Shown here: in pieces, positions 25,789 through 34,512 of the stretch
How the letters are laid out: each line of letters opens with the position of its first letter
How positions within the stretch are numbered: the first letter of the stretch is position 1
Source of the DNA: an uncultured Aquimonas sp.
GTDB lineage: Bacteria; Pseudomonadota; Gammaproteobacteria; Xanthomonadales; Xanthomonadaceae
Assembly: GCF_937888285.1 (NCBI RefSeq)
Contig: NZ_CALART010000015.1
Location: 124,001 to 188,000 of the forward strand
Direction of reading: 5' to 3'
Length of the DNA stretch: 64,000 nt
The notes under the pieces: model-generated
Database searches by the model: none
Told to the model about the DNA's origin: nothing
The model's input: the letters and a program-made list of their open reading frames with translations, nothing else
Program-made: the position numbers and the translations under genes

Positions 25789-27807
25789 ATGCGCGCGTCG
25801 GAACTGGCGGGCGTCGACCTGCGCTCACCGGACGCAGGGGACGCGTTTGCCGTGCTCGCCCATCTGCAGTCGGCCGCCTGGGTCTTCGACATCGACCGCG
25901 CCCGCATCCACTGGGCGAACCCGGCCGCACTGGAGCTGTGGCGGGCCAGGGACATCGACAGCCTGCGCGCGCGCGATCTCGGCCAGGGCATGTCGCGGTC
26001 GGTCGCTGAGCGGCTCGCCCAGTACCAGCAGGACTTCCTGGCGCGCGACGCCCGTTTCCACGAACAGTGGACGCTCTATCCAGCCGGCCAGCCGGTGACG
26101 GTGAACGTGCGCTTCCGTGGACTCGCAATTGATGGCGGCCGCATGGCCATGCTGTGCGAGGCCTCGCGCGGCGAAGCGGCGGCGCCGGATTCTCTGCGCT
26201 CGGTCGACGCCCTGCTGCACACCGCGGTCATGGTCACCCTGTACGACGAGCGCGGCCAAGCCCTGTACCGCAATCCCAGCGCACGGCGGACGGTCCGCTC
26301 GGTCGATGAGACCCTGCGCGAGCGCCTGCGCGACGAGCTGCGGTTCCAGCGCCTGCGCGAGGCGCTTCGCGCCACCGGCGAGGCCAGCCTGACCCTGCCG
26401 GTCGAAACCGCCCACGGCCGCCGCTGGCACGAGCTGTCGGCCCGCGCCTGCCGCGATCCGGCCACGGGCGCCAGCGCCTGGCTGGTCAGCGAGGTCGACG
26501 TCACCCAACTCAAGGACAGCGAGGCACAGGCGAGCTACCTGGCCCAGCACGATGCCACCACCGGCCTGCCCAACCGAAGCTATGCGCGCCAGCATTTCGC
26601 GGGCAGACAGGACGCGGGCTCGCCCGCAGCCCTGCTGCTGGTCGACCTCGACGAGTTCAAGGCCATCAACGACAGCCTCGGGCACGCTGCCGGCGATGAA
26701 CTGCTGGCCGAGGTGGCGCGGCGCCTGCGCAGTGCTGTGCGCCGACAGGATCTGGTCACGCGCTTCGGCGCGGATGTGTTCCTGCTAATACTGGACGGCC
26801 ACAGCGGCGAAGCCGAACTCGCGGCGGCCGAATCGGCCATCCGCGCGGCGCTCGACGCCCCGGTGCGCCTGCAGGGACGCAGCCTGCGCGTCACCGCGTC
26901 GATGGGCGCAGGCCTGCATCCCCGCGACGGCGAGGACTTCGACACCCTGCTGCGCAGCACCGACCTGGCTCTGCAGGCGGCCAAGCAGGCCGGCCGCAAC
27001 ACGCTGGCGCGCTACAACGCAGCGATGGGCGCCGAACTGCGCTCGCGCACCGAACTCGAACAGGCCCTGCGCGCCGCGATCGCGCAGTCGGACTTCGAAG
27101 TCCACTACCAGCCGATCCTGAGCGTCTCGGACCAGCGCATCGTCGGCGCCGAGGCGCTGGTGCGCTGGCGCCACCCGCAGCGCGGCCTGGTCGGCCCCGA
27201 CGCCTTCATCCCGGCCTGCGAACGCCTGGGGCTGATCCGCGCCCTCGACCGCATCGTCCTGCTGCAGGCCGCGCGCCAGCAGGCGGAGTGGGCGCGCGCC
27301 GGGCATGCGCTGACCGTGTCGGTGAACATGTCGGCCCAGGAGTTTTCCGAACCTGACGTCATCGCCGACCTCGCACGGGTGCTGGCGGAAACCGGCTGCG
27401 ATCCGGCTGGCCTGCAGATCGAGATCACCGAGTCGGCCCTGCTGGGCAGCGACGAGCGCCCGCTGGAAACCCTGCGCGCGATGGCCCGACTCGGGCTGGC
27501 GGTGGCGCTCGACGACTTCGGCACCGGCTATTCCAATCTGGCCACCCTGCGGCGCTACCCGATCCAGACGCTCAAGATCGACCGCAGCTTCATCCGCGAG
27601 CTGCCCGGCAACAGCGCGCTCACCGACCTGATCGTGCAGCTGTGCCGGCTGATGGAGCTGCGCGCGGTCGCCGAAGGCGTGGAGACGCCGGAACAGCTGG
27701 AGTGGCTGCGCAGCCGCGGCATCGAAGCCTTCCAGGGATTCCTGTACGCACCGGCGCTGGATGCCGCCGAGTTCGGCCGACGTCTGCAGGCCGGTCACAC
27801 CGGCTGA
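25789..27807 (+). CDS. PAS-GGDEF-EAL protein, probable c-di-GMP phosphodiesterase
   Basis: 672-residue cytoplasmic signalling protein. PAS-like sensor regions lie at about 15-240 (LAHLQSAAWVFDIDRARIHW). The GGDEF domain (about 255-420) has TTGLPNRSYARQHF, but its catalytic motif reads RFGADVF in place of GGDEF, so cyclase activity is probably lost; an RxxD inhibitory motif (RRQD) remains. The EAL domain (about 435-670) looks complete: EALVRW, VNMSAQEF, EITESALL, DDFGTGYSNL, LKIDRSF and AEGVETPEQ. It should therefore act as a phosphodiesterase, perhaps with GTP binding by the GGDEF domain as an activator. The start is uncertain (GTG 25723 or ATG 25789). Confidence 0.9.
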   Translation: MRASELAGVDLRSPDAGDAFAVLAHLQSAAWVFDIDRARIHWANPAALELWRARDIDSLRARDLGQGMSRSVAERLAQYQQDFLARDARFHEQWTLYPAGQPVTVNVRFRGLAIDGGRMAMLCEASRGEAAAPDSLRSVDALLHTAVMVTLYDERGQALYRNPSARRTVRSVDETLRERLRDELRFQRLREALRATGEASLTLPVETAHGRRWHELSARACRDPATGASAWLVSEVDVTQLKDSEAQASYLAQHDATTGLPNRSYARQHFAGRQDAGSPAALLLVDLDEFKAINDSLGHAAGDELLAEVARRLRSAVRRQDLVTRFGADVFLLILDGHSGEAELAAAESAIRAALDAPVRLQGRSLRVTASMGAGLHPRDGEDFDTLLRSTDLALQAAKQAGRNTLARYNAAMGAELRSRTELEQALRAAIAQSDFEVHYQPILSVSDQRIVGAEALVRWRHPQRGLVGPDAFIPACERLGLIRALDRIVLLQAARQQAEWARAGHALTVSVNMSAQEFSEPDVIADLARVLAETGCDPAGLQIEITESALLGSDERPLETLRAMARLGLAVALDDFGTGYSNLATLRRYPIQTLKIDRSFIRELPGNSALTDLIVQLCRLMELRAVAEGVETPEQLEWLRSRGIEAFQGFLYAPALDAAEFGRRLQAGHTG

Positions 27808-27957
27808 CTTCGGCTCCGCCAGGGCTGCGTGCCGGCATTTGCCCCTGTGGAGATCGCATGCTTCGATGCGTTCGGCCCGTGGACGCAGCCGTCGACGCCG
27901 CATGCGGTCACGGAATGCGGGCGGCCGTGGCCGCTCGCCTGATCCGCACGTGCTGGC

Positions 27958-28995
27958 CTACCCGGCTTCGACGCGTCCCGCCCCTTGGCGGAGCTCGCGC
28001 GCACTCAGGCCGCACCAGCGCCGCAGGCAGCGGCTGAAGTTGCTGGCGTCCGCATAGCCCAGGCGTTCGGCAATCTGCTCGACCGGCAGATCGGTTTCGC
28101 GCAGCAGCTGCAGGGCGCGCGCGCAGCGCGCTTCGTCGAGCAGCCCTCGCCAGCGCAGGCCCTCATCGGCCAGCCGGCGGAACAAGCTGCGCGGCGACAG
28201 GCCCAGCTCGGCGGCCATCTGCAGTGCATCGGGATAGACACCCTCACAGGCCTGCAGGCGCCGGCGGATGGCGGCGACGAAGTCGAGGCGCGGGCTGGCC
28301 AAGGCCAGGCGCCGCTCGCACTCGGCGCGTGCGAACGCCAAGGCCGACGGGTCGGCCGACAGGCAGGGTGCCTGCGCCAACGCATTCGGCAGCCACAGGC
28401 GCGCTGCGCGTGCGTCGAAGCGCAGCGGCGAGGCAAGGAAGGCCACGTAGTGGCGGGCCCAGGCCGGTCGCGACCAGGGCAGTTCGATCCGCGCATCGCT
28501 GAAATCGCGGGCGCTCAAACCCTGCAGGAGACGCTCCAGCATCACCAGCGCGGCCTCCAGCACGAAGATGCGCGCCTCGCCCAGATCCGCGGCGGGCTCG
28601 AAGCGCGCCCACAGGCCGCCGCTCGCGGGCGACACCTGCAGGCTCAGCAGCGGCGCGCGCAGGGCAAGAAAACGCACGATCAGCGCCAGCGCCTCGCCGA
28701 GGCTGCCACTGGCCGAGGCCGCCAGCCCCAGCGGCCCGTGGCTCAGGACAGGCACCGCGGCGCCGAACTCCAGCCCCAGCCAGGGCCGGCCGCTGGAGCG
28801 CAGCGTGGCCGCGACCAGACGCCGCATGCGCTCGACGTCGATCAGGGCCTCATCGCGTTCGATCTCGTGAGCAGCGATCCCGGCCTCCGCACGCAGGGCC
28901 TCGCTGTCCAGACCCGCACGCCGCAGCTGCAGCAGGAGCAGGCGCAGGTAGGCGGGATGCAGGGCGGGCGCGGACGGCGAGGGCATGTCCGGCAT
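27958..28995 (-). CDS. AraC-family regulator with arabinose-binding-like N-terminus (AlkR/OruR type)
   Basis: 345-residue transcription regulator. The N-terminal ligand-binding-like domain (about 25-210) contains LEFGAAVPVLSHGPLGLAAS, typical of the OruR/ArgR/AlkR subgroup. The C-terminal double helix-turn-helix has LQMAAELGLSPRSLFRRLAD and IAERLGYADASNFSRCLRRW. It diverges from the alkB gene with about 96 bp between. AlkR-type regulators of alkane hydroxylase genes are arranged this way in Acinetobacter, so regulation of alkB is a reasonable inference. The start is ATG 28995, with 28986 as alternative. Confidence 0.88.
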   Translation of the reverse strand: MPDMPSPSAPALHPAYLRLLLLQLRRAGLDSEALRAEAGIAAHEIERDEALIDVERMRRLVAATLRSSGRPWLGLEFGAAVPVLSHGPLGLAASASGSLGEALALIVRFLALRAPLLSLQVSPASGGLWARFEPAADLGEARIFVLEAALVMLERLLQGLSARDFSDARIELPWSRPAWARHYVAFLASPLRFDARAARLWLPNALAQAPCLSADPSALAFARAECERRLALASPRLDFVAAIRRRLQACEGVYPDALQMAAELGLSPRSLFRRLADEGLRWRGLLDEARCARALQLLRETDLPVEQIAERLGYADASNFSRCLRRWCGLSARELRQGAGRVEAG

Positions 28996-29091
28996 GCTGG
29001 CACGAACTGACGAGTCGCTGGCAGCTTCGACGCTGGAGAACGCGGCAGCCAAGCGCCAGCCTGTGCGACACGCGCCGAGTGAGTCCACACC

Positions 29092-30297
29092 GTGTTCCAG
29101 CCCCACGTGCCTGCCCCCACGCATGAAGTCACGCCCTGGCGCGACCGCAAGCGCCCGCTCTGGCTGCTGTCGCTGGCCGTGCCCAGCCTGATCGGCGCTG
29201 GCCCGCTGCTAGCAGAACTCGTGGATACACCGCTGGCGCTGTGGGCACCGCTGCTGCTGGTCTACGTGGTCCTGCCCCTGCTCGACTGGGCGATCGGCGA
29301 GGACCGCAGCAATCCGCCGGAGTCGCAGGTGCCGCAGCTGGAGGAGGACCGCTACTACCGCTGGATCACCTGGGCGGTCGTCCCGCTGCTGTGGTTCTGG
29401 TTCATCGTCGGTGCGTGGTACGCCACGCGCGCCGACCTGCCCTGGCACGGCTGGCTGGCGCTGGCCCTGTCGACCGGCGTGGTCGGCGGCTTCTGCATCA
29501 ATGCCGGGCACGAACTCGGCCACAAGAAATCGCGCATTGAGCGCGCTCTTGCGCAGTGGGTGCTGGCGCCCACCGCGTATGGCCACTTCGTGGTCGAGCA
29601 CAACCGCGGCCACCATCGCGACGTGGCGACCTTCGCCGACCCGGCCTCGGCCCGCCTGGGCGAATCGATCTGGCGCTTCGTGGGGCGCGAATGGCCGGGC
29701 GCCTGGCGTCGCGCCTGGGCGCTGGAAGCCGGGCGACTGCAGCGCGAGGGCCGCAGCACCTGGCATCCCGACAACGAGATCCTGCAGACCGGCGCACTCA
29801 CGCTGACGCTTTGGACCGCGCTCACGCTGTGCTTGGGCGCCGGGGTGCTGGGCTTCCTGCTGCTGGCCTCGGCCTGGGCCAACTTCCAGCTCTCCTCTGC
29901 CAACTACATCGAGCATTACGGGCTGAAGCGCCGGCTTGACGCGGAGGGCCGGCTCGAACGCTGCACGCCGCGCCACTCCTGGAACAGCAATTCGCTGGTC
30001 TCGAACTGGGTGCTGTTCCACCTGCAGCGCCATGCCGACCACCACGCCCACGCCGCGCGTCGCTACCAGAGCCTGCGCCACTTCGAGGAAGCCCCGCAGC
30101 TGCCGACCGGCTACTTCGGCATGTTCCTGCTGGCCTACGTGCCGCCGCTGTGGTTCCGGGTGATGGACCCGCGGGTGGTCGCGGCGTCCGGTGGCGATGC
30201 GGAGCGGATCAACTTCGATCCGCTGCACGAGACACGGCTGCGCGATCGCTTTGGTATGCCCGCACACGCCACCGCGGCGAAGCGTGCGCTGTCCTGA
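29092..30297 (+). CDS. alkB: AlkB-type alkane 1-monooxygenase
   Basis: 401-residue integral-membrane non-haem di-iron hydroxylase, oxidising the terminal carbon of alkanes. The four AlkB histidine motifs are intact: NAGHELGHKKS, EHNRGHHRDVATFADPASAR, NYIEHYGLKR and LQRHADHHAHAARRYQSLR. Six membrane segments can be followed (LWLLSLAVPSLIGAGPLLA to LPTGYFGMFLLAYVPPLWF). The start is GTG 29092 (GTG 29107 possible). No rubredoxin fusion is present and no rubredoxin gene is adjacent, so electron donors must be encoded elsewhere. The AraC-type regulator is divergent. Confidence 0.95.
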   Translation: MFQPHVPAPTHEVTPWRDRKRPLWLLSLAVPSLIGAGPLLAELVDTPLALWAPLLLVYVVLPLLDWAIGEDRSNPPESQVPQLEEDRYYRWITWAVVPLLWFWFIVGAWYATRADLPWHGWLALALSTGVVGGFCINAGHELGHKKSRIERALAQWVLAPTAYGHFVVEHNRGHHRDVATFADPASARLGESIWRFVGREWPGAWRRAWALEAGRLQREGRSTWHPDNEILQTGALTLTLWTALTLCLGAGVLGFLLLASAWANFQLSSANYIEHYGLKRRLDAEGRLERCTPRHSWNSNSLVSNWVLFHLQRHADHHAHAARRYQSLRHFEEAPQLPTGYFGMFLLAYVPPLWFRVMDPRVVAASGGDAERINFDPLHETRLRDRFGMPAHATAAKRALS

Positions 30298-30347
30298 GCG
30301 GGCGCGCGCTGCAGGGCTTTGATAAGGTCCGCGAGCCCCTCTCCTCC

Positions 30348-31217
30348 ATGGACACTCGCTTGGCTCGCTACCGCGGCCCGCTGCTGACCCGCTCCATGGC
30401 CGATGCCCTGCACGCCGCTCGCGCTGCCGGGCAGCCGGTCCTGCGCGGCAGTTTCGACCTCGGCCGCAGCGAGGCTGAAGCCGCTCTCGATACCGACGGC
30501 TGGACGCTCCACGGCGCCCACTACCCCTGGCCGGGCGAGCTCAAGGACCGCACCCTGTACTGGTTCGATGGCGTCGAGTTCAGCGCGGCTTCGCGTTTCG
30601 CCGGCGCGCTGATCAAGCTGGTGCCGACCGAGTGGGGCGCGCCGACCTTCGAGATCGACGGCATCAAGATGCTGCCGACCGCAAAGCTCTCGCCCGTCGA
30701 GGACGCGCGCCGCAAGGTCGAGCTGGTGCAGCCGCGCGGCAAGCGCCTGCTCGATACCTGCGGCGGCCTCGGCTACTTCGCCGCCTGCGCGCTGGAGCAG
30801 GGCGCCGCGCAGATCCTGAGCTTCGAGAAGAATCCTTCCGTGCACTGGCTGCGCGGCCTCAACCCGTGGTCGCCCGATCCGGACTCGGCGGAGGCCGCAG
30901 GCCGGTTGGAACTGCGCCAGGGCGATGTCTCGCTGGCGATCGCGGACCTGCCCGAAGCCGGCTTCGACGCCGCCCTGCACGACCCGCCGCGCTTCGGCAT
31001 CGCCGGCGAGCTGTACTCGCAGGCCTTCTACGACCAGCTGGCGCGGGTGCTGAAGCCCGGCGGCCGCCTGTTCCACTACACCGGCGCGCCGAACCGGCTG
31101 ACCAGCGGCCGCGACGTGCCGCGCGAGGTCGCCAGGCGTCTGGACAAAGCGGGCTTCAAGGCCGAGCTGGCGCTGGACGGCGTGCTCGCGGTCAGGGCGG
31201 CAGACCGGCGCCGCTAG
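30348..31217 (+). CDS. predicted class I SAM-dependent methyltransferase
   Basis: 289-residue cytoplasmic protein. The SAM-binding motif is KRLLDTCGGLGYFAACALEQ followed by the acidic strand ILSFEKNPS. FDAALHDPPRFGIAGELYS is a DPPR motif, similar to N-methyltransferases and to the COG2521 group of predicted methyltransferases. KPGGRLFHYTGAPN completes the fold. The N-terminal 120 residues are not recognised. ATG 30348 is the natural start, 50 bp after alkB. Substrate unknown. Confidence 0.83.
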   Translation: MDTRLARYRGPLLTRSMADALHAARAAGQPVLRGSFDLGRSEAEAALDTDGWTLHGAHYPWPGELKDRTLYWFDGVEFSAASRFAGALIKLVPTEWGAPTFEIDGIKMLPTAKLSPVEDARRKVELVQPRGKRLLDTCGGLGYFAACALEQGAAQILSFEKNPSVHWLRGLNPWSPDPDSAEAAGRLELRQGDVSLAIADLPEAGFDAALHDPPRFGIAGELYSQAFYDQLARVLKPGGRLFHYTGAPNRLTSGRDVPREVARRLDKAGFKAELALDGVLAVRAADRRR

Positions 31218-31224
31218 CCCTTGC

Positions 31225-31386
31225 TCAGGGCGCGAAGATCCACAGCAGCCCGCTGCCGATCAGGCCCACGCACAGCAGCCCCAGGGCAAAGGCCCGCAGC
31301 CGCTTGGGCTCGGTGCGGGTCAGCGCGCCGACCACCGCGCCGATCAGCAGCAGCACCAGCAGCAGGGCGATCCACAGTCTCAGCAT
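31225..31386 (-). CDS. small two-helix membrane protein
   Basis: 53-residue protein starting at ATG 31386 with AAGGA seven bases upstream. It consists of two hydrophobic segments (LWIALLLVLLLIGAVVGAL and ALGLLCVGLIGSGLLWIFA) joined by a basic loop TRTEPKRLRAF. Not recognised as a known family. The good ribosome-binding site and clean hydrophobic pattern support a real gene. Its stop is seven bp from the convergent methyltransferase stop. Confidence 0.6.
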   Translation of the reverse strand: MLRLWIALLLVLLLIGAVVGALTRTEPKRLRAFALGLLCVGLIGSGLLWIFAP

Positions 31387-31756
31387 GGTGGGTTCCTTGA
31401 AGTTGACGTGACGTAAGCAGGCGCAGGGCCCGCGCTGCAGCGACGGTAGGCCACGGTCAACGAACATGCCATCCGCCGGCGCGCGATCGCCGGCGCAAGA
31501 CCCTGCCCAAGGCGGTGCGTGACGGCGCGCGGCCAGCAGCCATGACTTCCGGCACTGATTGGTGTTGTAGTTATCTACAACACTAAACCCACCTGCTGCC
31601 CCGGACGCCCACCGCAACCGCTGCCGAGCAGGGCCTGCTGCGAGCGGATGACGGCATGCAGGACACCGACCCCCGGCCGGCAGGACGCCAGCCGGGAGTC
31701 TCGATCGGGACACGCGGCCGCGGCAACCCGCCCGGCGCCGCACAAGGAGGATGCCC
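31387..31756. other. intergenic region with divergent promoters
   Basis: 370 bp between the small membrane protein (minus) and the secreted protein (plus). Apart from the inverted repeat at 31562-31583 in a rare AT-rich patch, I see no gene or RNA. Confidence 0.5.
31562..31583. promoter_or_regulatory. 22-bp inverted repeat, candidate operator
   Basis: Perfect nine-base arms GTGTTGTAG and CTACAACAC around TTAT, in an AT-rich patch that stands out in GC-rich surroundings. The symmetric TGTAG-N4-CTACA core is typical of a dimeric winged-helix repressor site. It lies 173 bp upstream of the secreted-protein gene at 31757 and 175 bp upstream of the small membrane protein gene. No adjacent regulator gene. 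Confidence 0.55.
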
Positions 31757-32653
31757 ATGCGCAGCACGATGCTCACCCTTTCGCTCCTGGCCTGTCTGGG
31801 CCTGGCCCCGCAGACCCTGCCCGCGCAGACGCCGACGACGGTGGCGATGAGCGCGGTCGCCGCTGCCGACCCTTCGGTGCAGCTGCAGGATCTGGTTCGC
31901 CAGTTCCGCAGCAATGACCTGGCCGCCATCGTCCGCGGCAGCCTGCCACCGGCCCACTACCAGACCCTGCTCGACAAGTACGAGGAAGCCCGCAGCAAGC
32001 CGATCAGCGACAAGGACCGCGCCGACTTCGCCGAGGGCCTGCAGAAGCTGATCACGCCCGACGCCGTCGACCAGCTGATGGCCGAGATCGAACCGAAGAT
32101 GCGCGAGCGCGCCGTGCAGTCCGAGGGCATGATCCTGATGGGCCTGGGCGCCATGAACATGGCGGTGACCTCGCCCGACTCCGATCTCACCGAGGAGCAG
32201 CGCGCCATGCTGAAGCGCGCCCTGCCCGGCATCGAAGCCTGGGTGATCGAGACCGATTTCTTCAGCGTCGACACCCTGCGCCAGGCGCTCACCCTGGTGG
32301 CCGACGCCGCCCGCCGCACCGGCATCAGCGACCTCGACCAGATCCGCATGCTCAGCTTCGAGCAGCTGCTGGCCCACGGCGGGCGCATGCTCGGCGCCGG
32401 CAAGCAGGCGGTGAAGCTGTACGGGATCGACCTCGATGCCATCGTCTCGACCGCGCGCATGGAGGTGCTGGAAGTCGAAGGCGACGAGGCGCGCGTGCGC
32501 ACCACGGTCACCGTGTTCGACGCCCCCCTGCACTTCGAACAGTCGCTGGTGCTGGTCGAGGGCCGCTGGTACACGAAGGAGGCCGCGCGCGACTGGAAGC
32601 GGCACGTGCACATCGAGTTCGACGGCGAAGAGCCTGTGGAAGCCGAGGGCTGA
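31757..32653 (+). CDS. exported protein of unknown family
   Basis: 298-residue protein. ATG 31757 follows AAGGAGG with good spacing and begins a signal peptide (MLTLSLLACLGLAPQTLPAQ). The mature part is mostly helical and acidic: DLVRQFRSNDLAAIVRGSLP, MAEIEPKMRERAVQSEGMIL and MLKRALPGIEAW. The C-terminal strand-rich end (ARVRTTVTVFDAPLHFEQSL and VLVEGRWYTKEAARDWKR) looks like an NTF2-like or similar small alpha/beta fold. I do not recognise the family. The candidate operator lies upstream. Confidence 0.75.
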   Translation: MRSTMLTLSLLACLGLAPQTLPAQTPTTVAMSAVAAADPSVQLQDLVRQFRSNDLAAIVRGSLPPAHYQTLLDKYEEARSKPISDKDRADFAEGLQKLITPDAVDQLMAEIEPKMRERAVQSEGMILMGLGAMNMAVTSPDSDLTEEQRAMLKRALPGIEAWVIETDFFSVDTLRQALTLVADAARRTGISDLDQIRMLSFEQLLAHGGRMLGAGKQAVKLYGIDLDAIVSTARMEVLEVEGDEARVRTTVTVFDAPLHFEQSLVLVEGRWYTKEAARDWKRHVHIEFDGEEPVEAEG

Positions 32654-32804
32654 CACACTCGGGCAGTGACCGCGGCGGGCACCCGGAACCCCGCCGCGGT
32701 CGCTGCAGCAGGCGCAGGGACGCGCCGGACGGGACTTTCGGCGCTGTGCAGGCGAAGGCCGCGCCGCGACACTCGGGTCTGGCTCTCCCTTGCGAACTCC
32801 GTCG

Positions 32805-34034
32805 ATGACTCGAACCGTCCTGTCCTGCCTGCTGCTTGCCGGTCTTGCCCTGCCCTTCGCCAGCGAAGCCGCGCGCACGCCGCGCGACGTCTCCGAAACC
32901 GAAGCGCGCACCCTGCACGCCCGCGTGCTGACGCTCGATACACATGTCGACATCGGTCGCGGCTATGCCACCGACCAGCTCGATCCCGGCCGCTTCACCC
33001 GCGCCCAGGTCGACCTGCCGAAGATGCGCGCCGGCGGCCTCGACGCCAAGTTCCTGATCGTCTACACCGGCCAGGGCCCGCGCGACGCCGAGGGCTATGC
33101 CAAGGCCGCCGCCAGCGCCGAGGACAGCTATCGCGCGATTCGCCGCGCGATCGATGCCTACCCCGACCAGATCGCGCTGGCCACCACCGCCGACGAGGTC
33201 GAAGCCGTGCACGCCAGCGGCCGCAAGGTCGCCCTGATCGGCATGGAGAACGCCTACCCGCTGGGGCCCTCGATCGACGGCGTGCCGCTGTGGGCCGAGC
33301 GTGGCGTGCGCTACGTCGGCCTGACCCACATGGGCCACAACCAGTTCGGCGGCAGCTCCAATCCGAATCCTGCCCTGGGAGACGCCTCCGAAGACGAAGG
33401 CCTCACCGAGCTGGGCCGCGCGCTTGTCAAGGCGCTGAACGATCACGGCATCCTGGTCGACATCAGCCACGTCGGCAAACGCTCGATGCTCGAAGCCGTG
33501 GCGCTGTCGCGCGCACCGGTCATCGCCTCGCACTCCGGCGCCTCGGGCCGCTATGAGAACGCGCGCAATCTCGACGACGAACAGCTGAAGGCCATCCGCG
33601 ACAACGGCGGCGTGGCGCAGATGGTGGCCTTCCGCTCCTACGTCGCCGCACTGGCGCCGGAAGTCGCCGCCGGCATCGTCGAGCTGCGCAACACCCATAT
33701 CGCCAAGGGCTGGGCCGAAGCCAGCGAAGCCGACATCGCCGCCTATAACCAGGGCGTGCTCGACCTGCGCGCGCGCTACTCGGACGTCGGCCTCGACGCC
33801 TTCGTCGACCACATCGACTACGCGGTGGATCTGATCGGCATCGACCACGTCGGCATCGCCTCCGACTTCGACGGCGGCGGCGGCGTGGTCGGCTGGGACA
33901 ACGCCGCCGAGACCCTCAACGTCACCTGGGAGCTGATGCGCCGCGGCTATAGCGAGGACGAGATCGGCAAGCTGTGGAGCGGCAATGTGCTGCGCATCCT
34001 GCGCGCGGCACAGGCTGCATCAGGTCAGCGCTGA
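32805..34034 (+). CDS. M19 family membrane-type dipeptidase
   Basis: 409-residue exported zinc dipeptidase (renal dipeptidase family). ATG 32805 starts a signal peptide (VLSCLLLAGLALPFASEAA). Metal ligands are in place: LDTHVDIG (HxD), GMENAYPLG (bridging Glu), VDISHVGKRSM and IASHSGAS (His). The substrate Asp region is GIDHVGIASDFDGGGGV. The C-terminus NVLRILRAAQ is standard. Likely cleaves dipeptides including D-amino-acid types in the periplasm. Confidence 0.93.
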   Translation: MTRTVLSCLLLAGLALPFASEAARTPRDVSETEARTLHARVLTLDTHVDIGRGYATDQLDPGRFTRAQVDLPKMRAGGLDAKFLIVYTGQGPRDAEGYAKAAASAEDSYRAIRRAIDAYPDQIALATTADEVEAVHASGRKVALIGMENAYPLGPSIDGVPLWAERGVRYVGLTHMGHNQFGGSSNPNPALGDASEDEGLTELGRALVKALNDHGILVDISHVGKRSMLEAVALSRAPVIASHSGASGRYENARNLDDEQLKAIRDNGGVAQMVAFRSYVAALAPEVAAGIVELRNTHIAKGWAEASEADIAAYNQGVLDLRARYSDVGLDAFVDHIDYAVDLIGIDHVGIASDFDGGGGVVGWDNAAETLNVTWELMRRGYSEDEIGKLWSGNVLRILRAAQAASGQR

Positions 34035-34078
34035 GCGCGCTGCATGCGCCGCGGCAAGGCGCGTGACAGCGGAAGGGG

Positions 34079-34102
34079 CATAGGGTGGGCCCTGGCCCAC
34101 CG
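34079..34102. repeat. dispersed palindromic repeat A, copy 1
   Basis: CATAGGGTGGGCC-CT-GGCCCACC; palindromic core GTGGGCC/GGCCCAC preceded by CATAG. The same unit recurs at 34230, 41313, 51293 and 51450 with degenerate forms nearby. Confidence 0.8.
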
Positions 34103-34193
34103 TGGCCTTGCCGCTTGGGGCTTTCCCGGGGGCAGAGACGAGCACCCGATTCTGCGATAAGCGTCGCGGCAAGCCCCGCCCCCTCTCCCCCGA

Positions 34194-34218
34194 CCCCTCT
34201 CCCTCAAGGGGAGAGGGG
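34194..34218. repeat. inverted repeat CCCCTCTCCCT / AGGGGAGAGGGG
   Basis: Nearly perfect 11-12-base arms with a two-base loop. Preceded by a second pyrimidine run (CCCCTCTCCCC). This pyrimidine-rich palindrome is a type common between genes in proteobacteria; it could form a transcript hairpin downstream of the dipeptidase gene. Confidence 0.6.
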
Positions 34219-34229
34219 AGCGAAGCGCG

Positions 34230-34257
34230 CATAGGGTGGGCCCTGGCCCACCATGGC
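34230..34257. repeat. dispersed palindromic repeat A, copy 2
   Basis: CATAGGGTGGGCC-CT-GGCCCACC then ATGGCC. Same orientation as copy 1, 151 bp away; the flanks also share GGCC after the core. Confidence 0.8.
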
Positions 34258-34369
34258 CTTCATGCTCGCGAGGTCGGGCTCATGGCCCGCGACGCGGGAC
34301 AACAAAGATGTCCACAAACAGGTCGATTGCGCCCCCTCCTATCGCCGCCCCCGCGAAGGCCGCCTGCTT

Positions 34370-34393
34370 GTAGCAGCGAGCTTGCTCGCGACA
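34370..34393. repeat. REP-like palindrome with GCGAGC/GCTCGC arms
   Basis: TTGTAGCAGCGAGCTTGCTC followed by GCGAC; an inverted repeat of a type widely dispersed in Pseudomonads and Xanthomonads. It lies in the 478-bp gap between the dipeptidase gene and the convergent secreted-protein gene, together with repeat A copies. Confidence 0.55.
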
Positions 34394-34512
34394 CGCAGGG
34401 CGGGCACAGAACGGAGGCTGCGGTCGCCTGCAAGCAGGCTGGATACAGCGCAAGCCGGTGAATCCTCGTTTCTTTGCGAACACCCGGCCCGCAACCAAGG
34501 GCTGAGACCCTC

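Larger units (their letters stand above)
34035..34512. other. repeat-rich intergenic region between convergent genes
   Basis: 478 bp without a convincing gene. It holds two copies of repeat A, the pyrimidine-rich inverted repeat, the REP-like palindrome and a smaller hairpin CCTGC-AA-GCAGG (34430-34441). Short open frames cross it but only read through repeats. Confidence 0.65.

Noticed and set aside
34102..34461. Short open frames in the repeat region after the dipeptidase gene
   Set aside because: They read only through repeat A, the pyrimidine-rich palindrome and the REP-like element; no ribosome-binding site or coding pattern.
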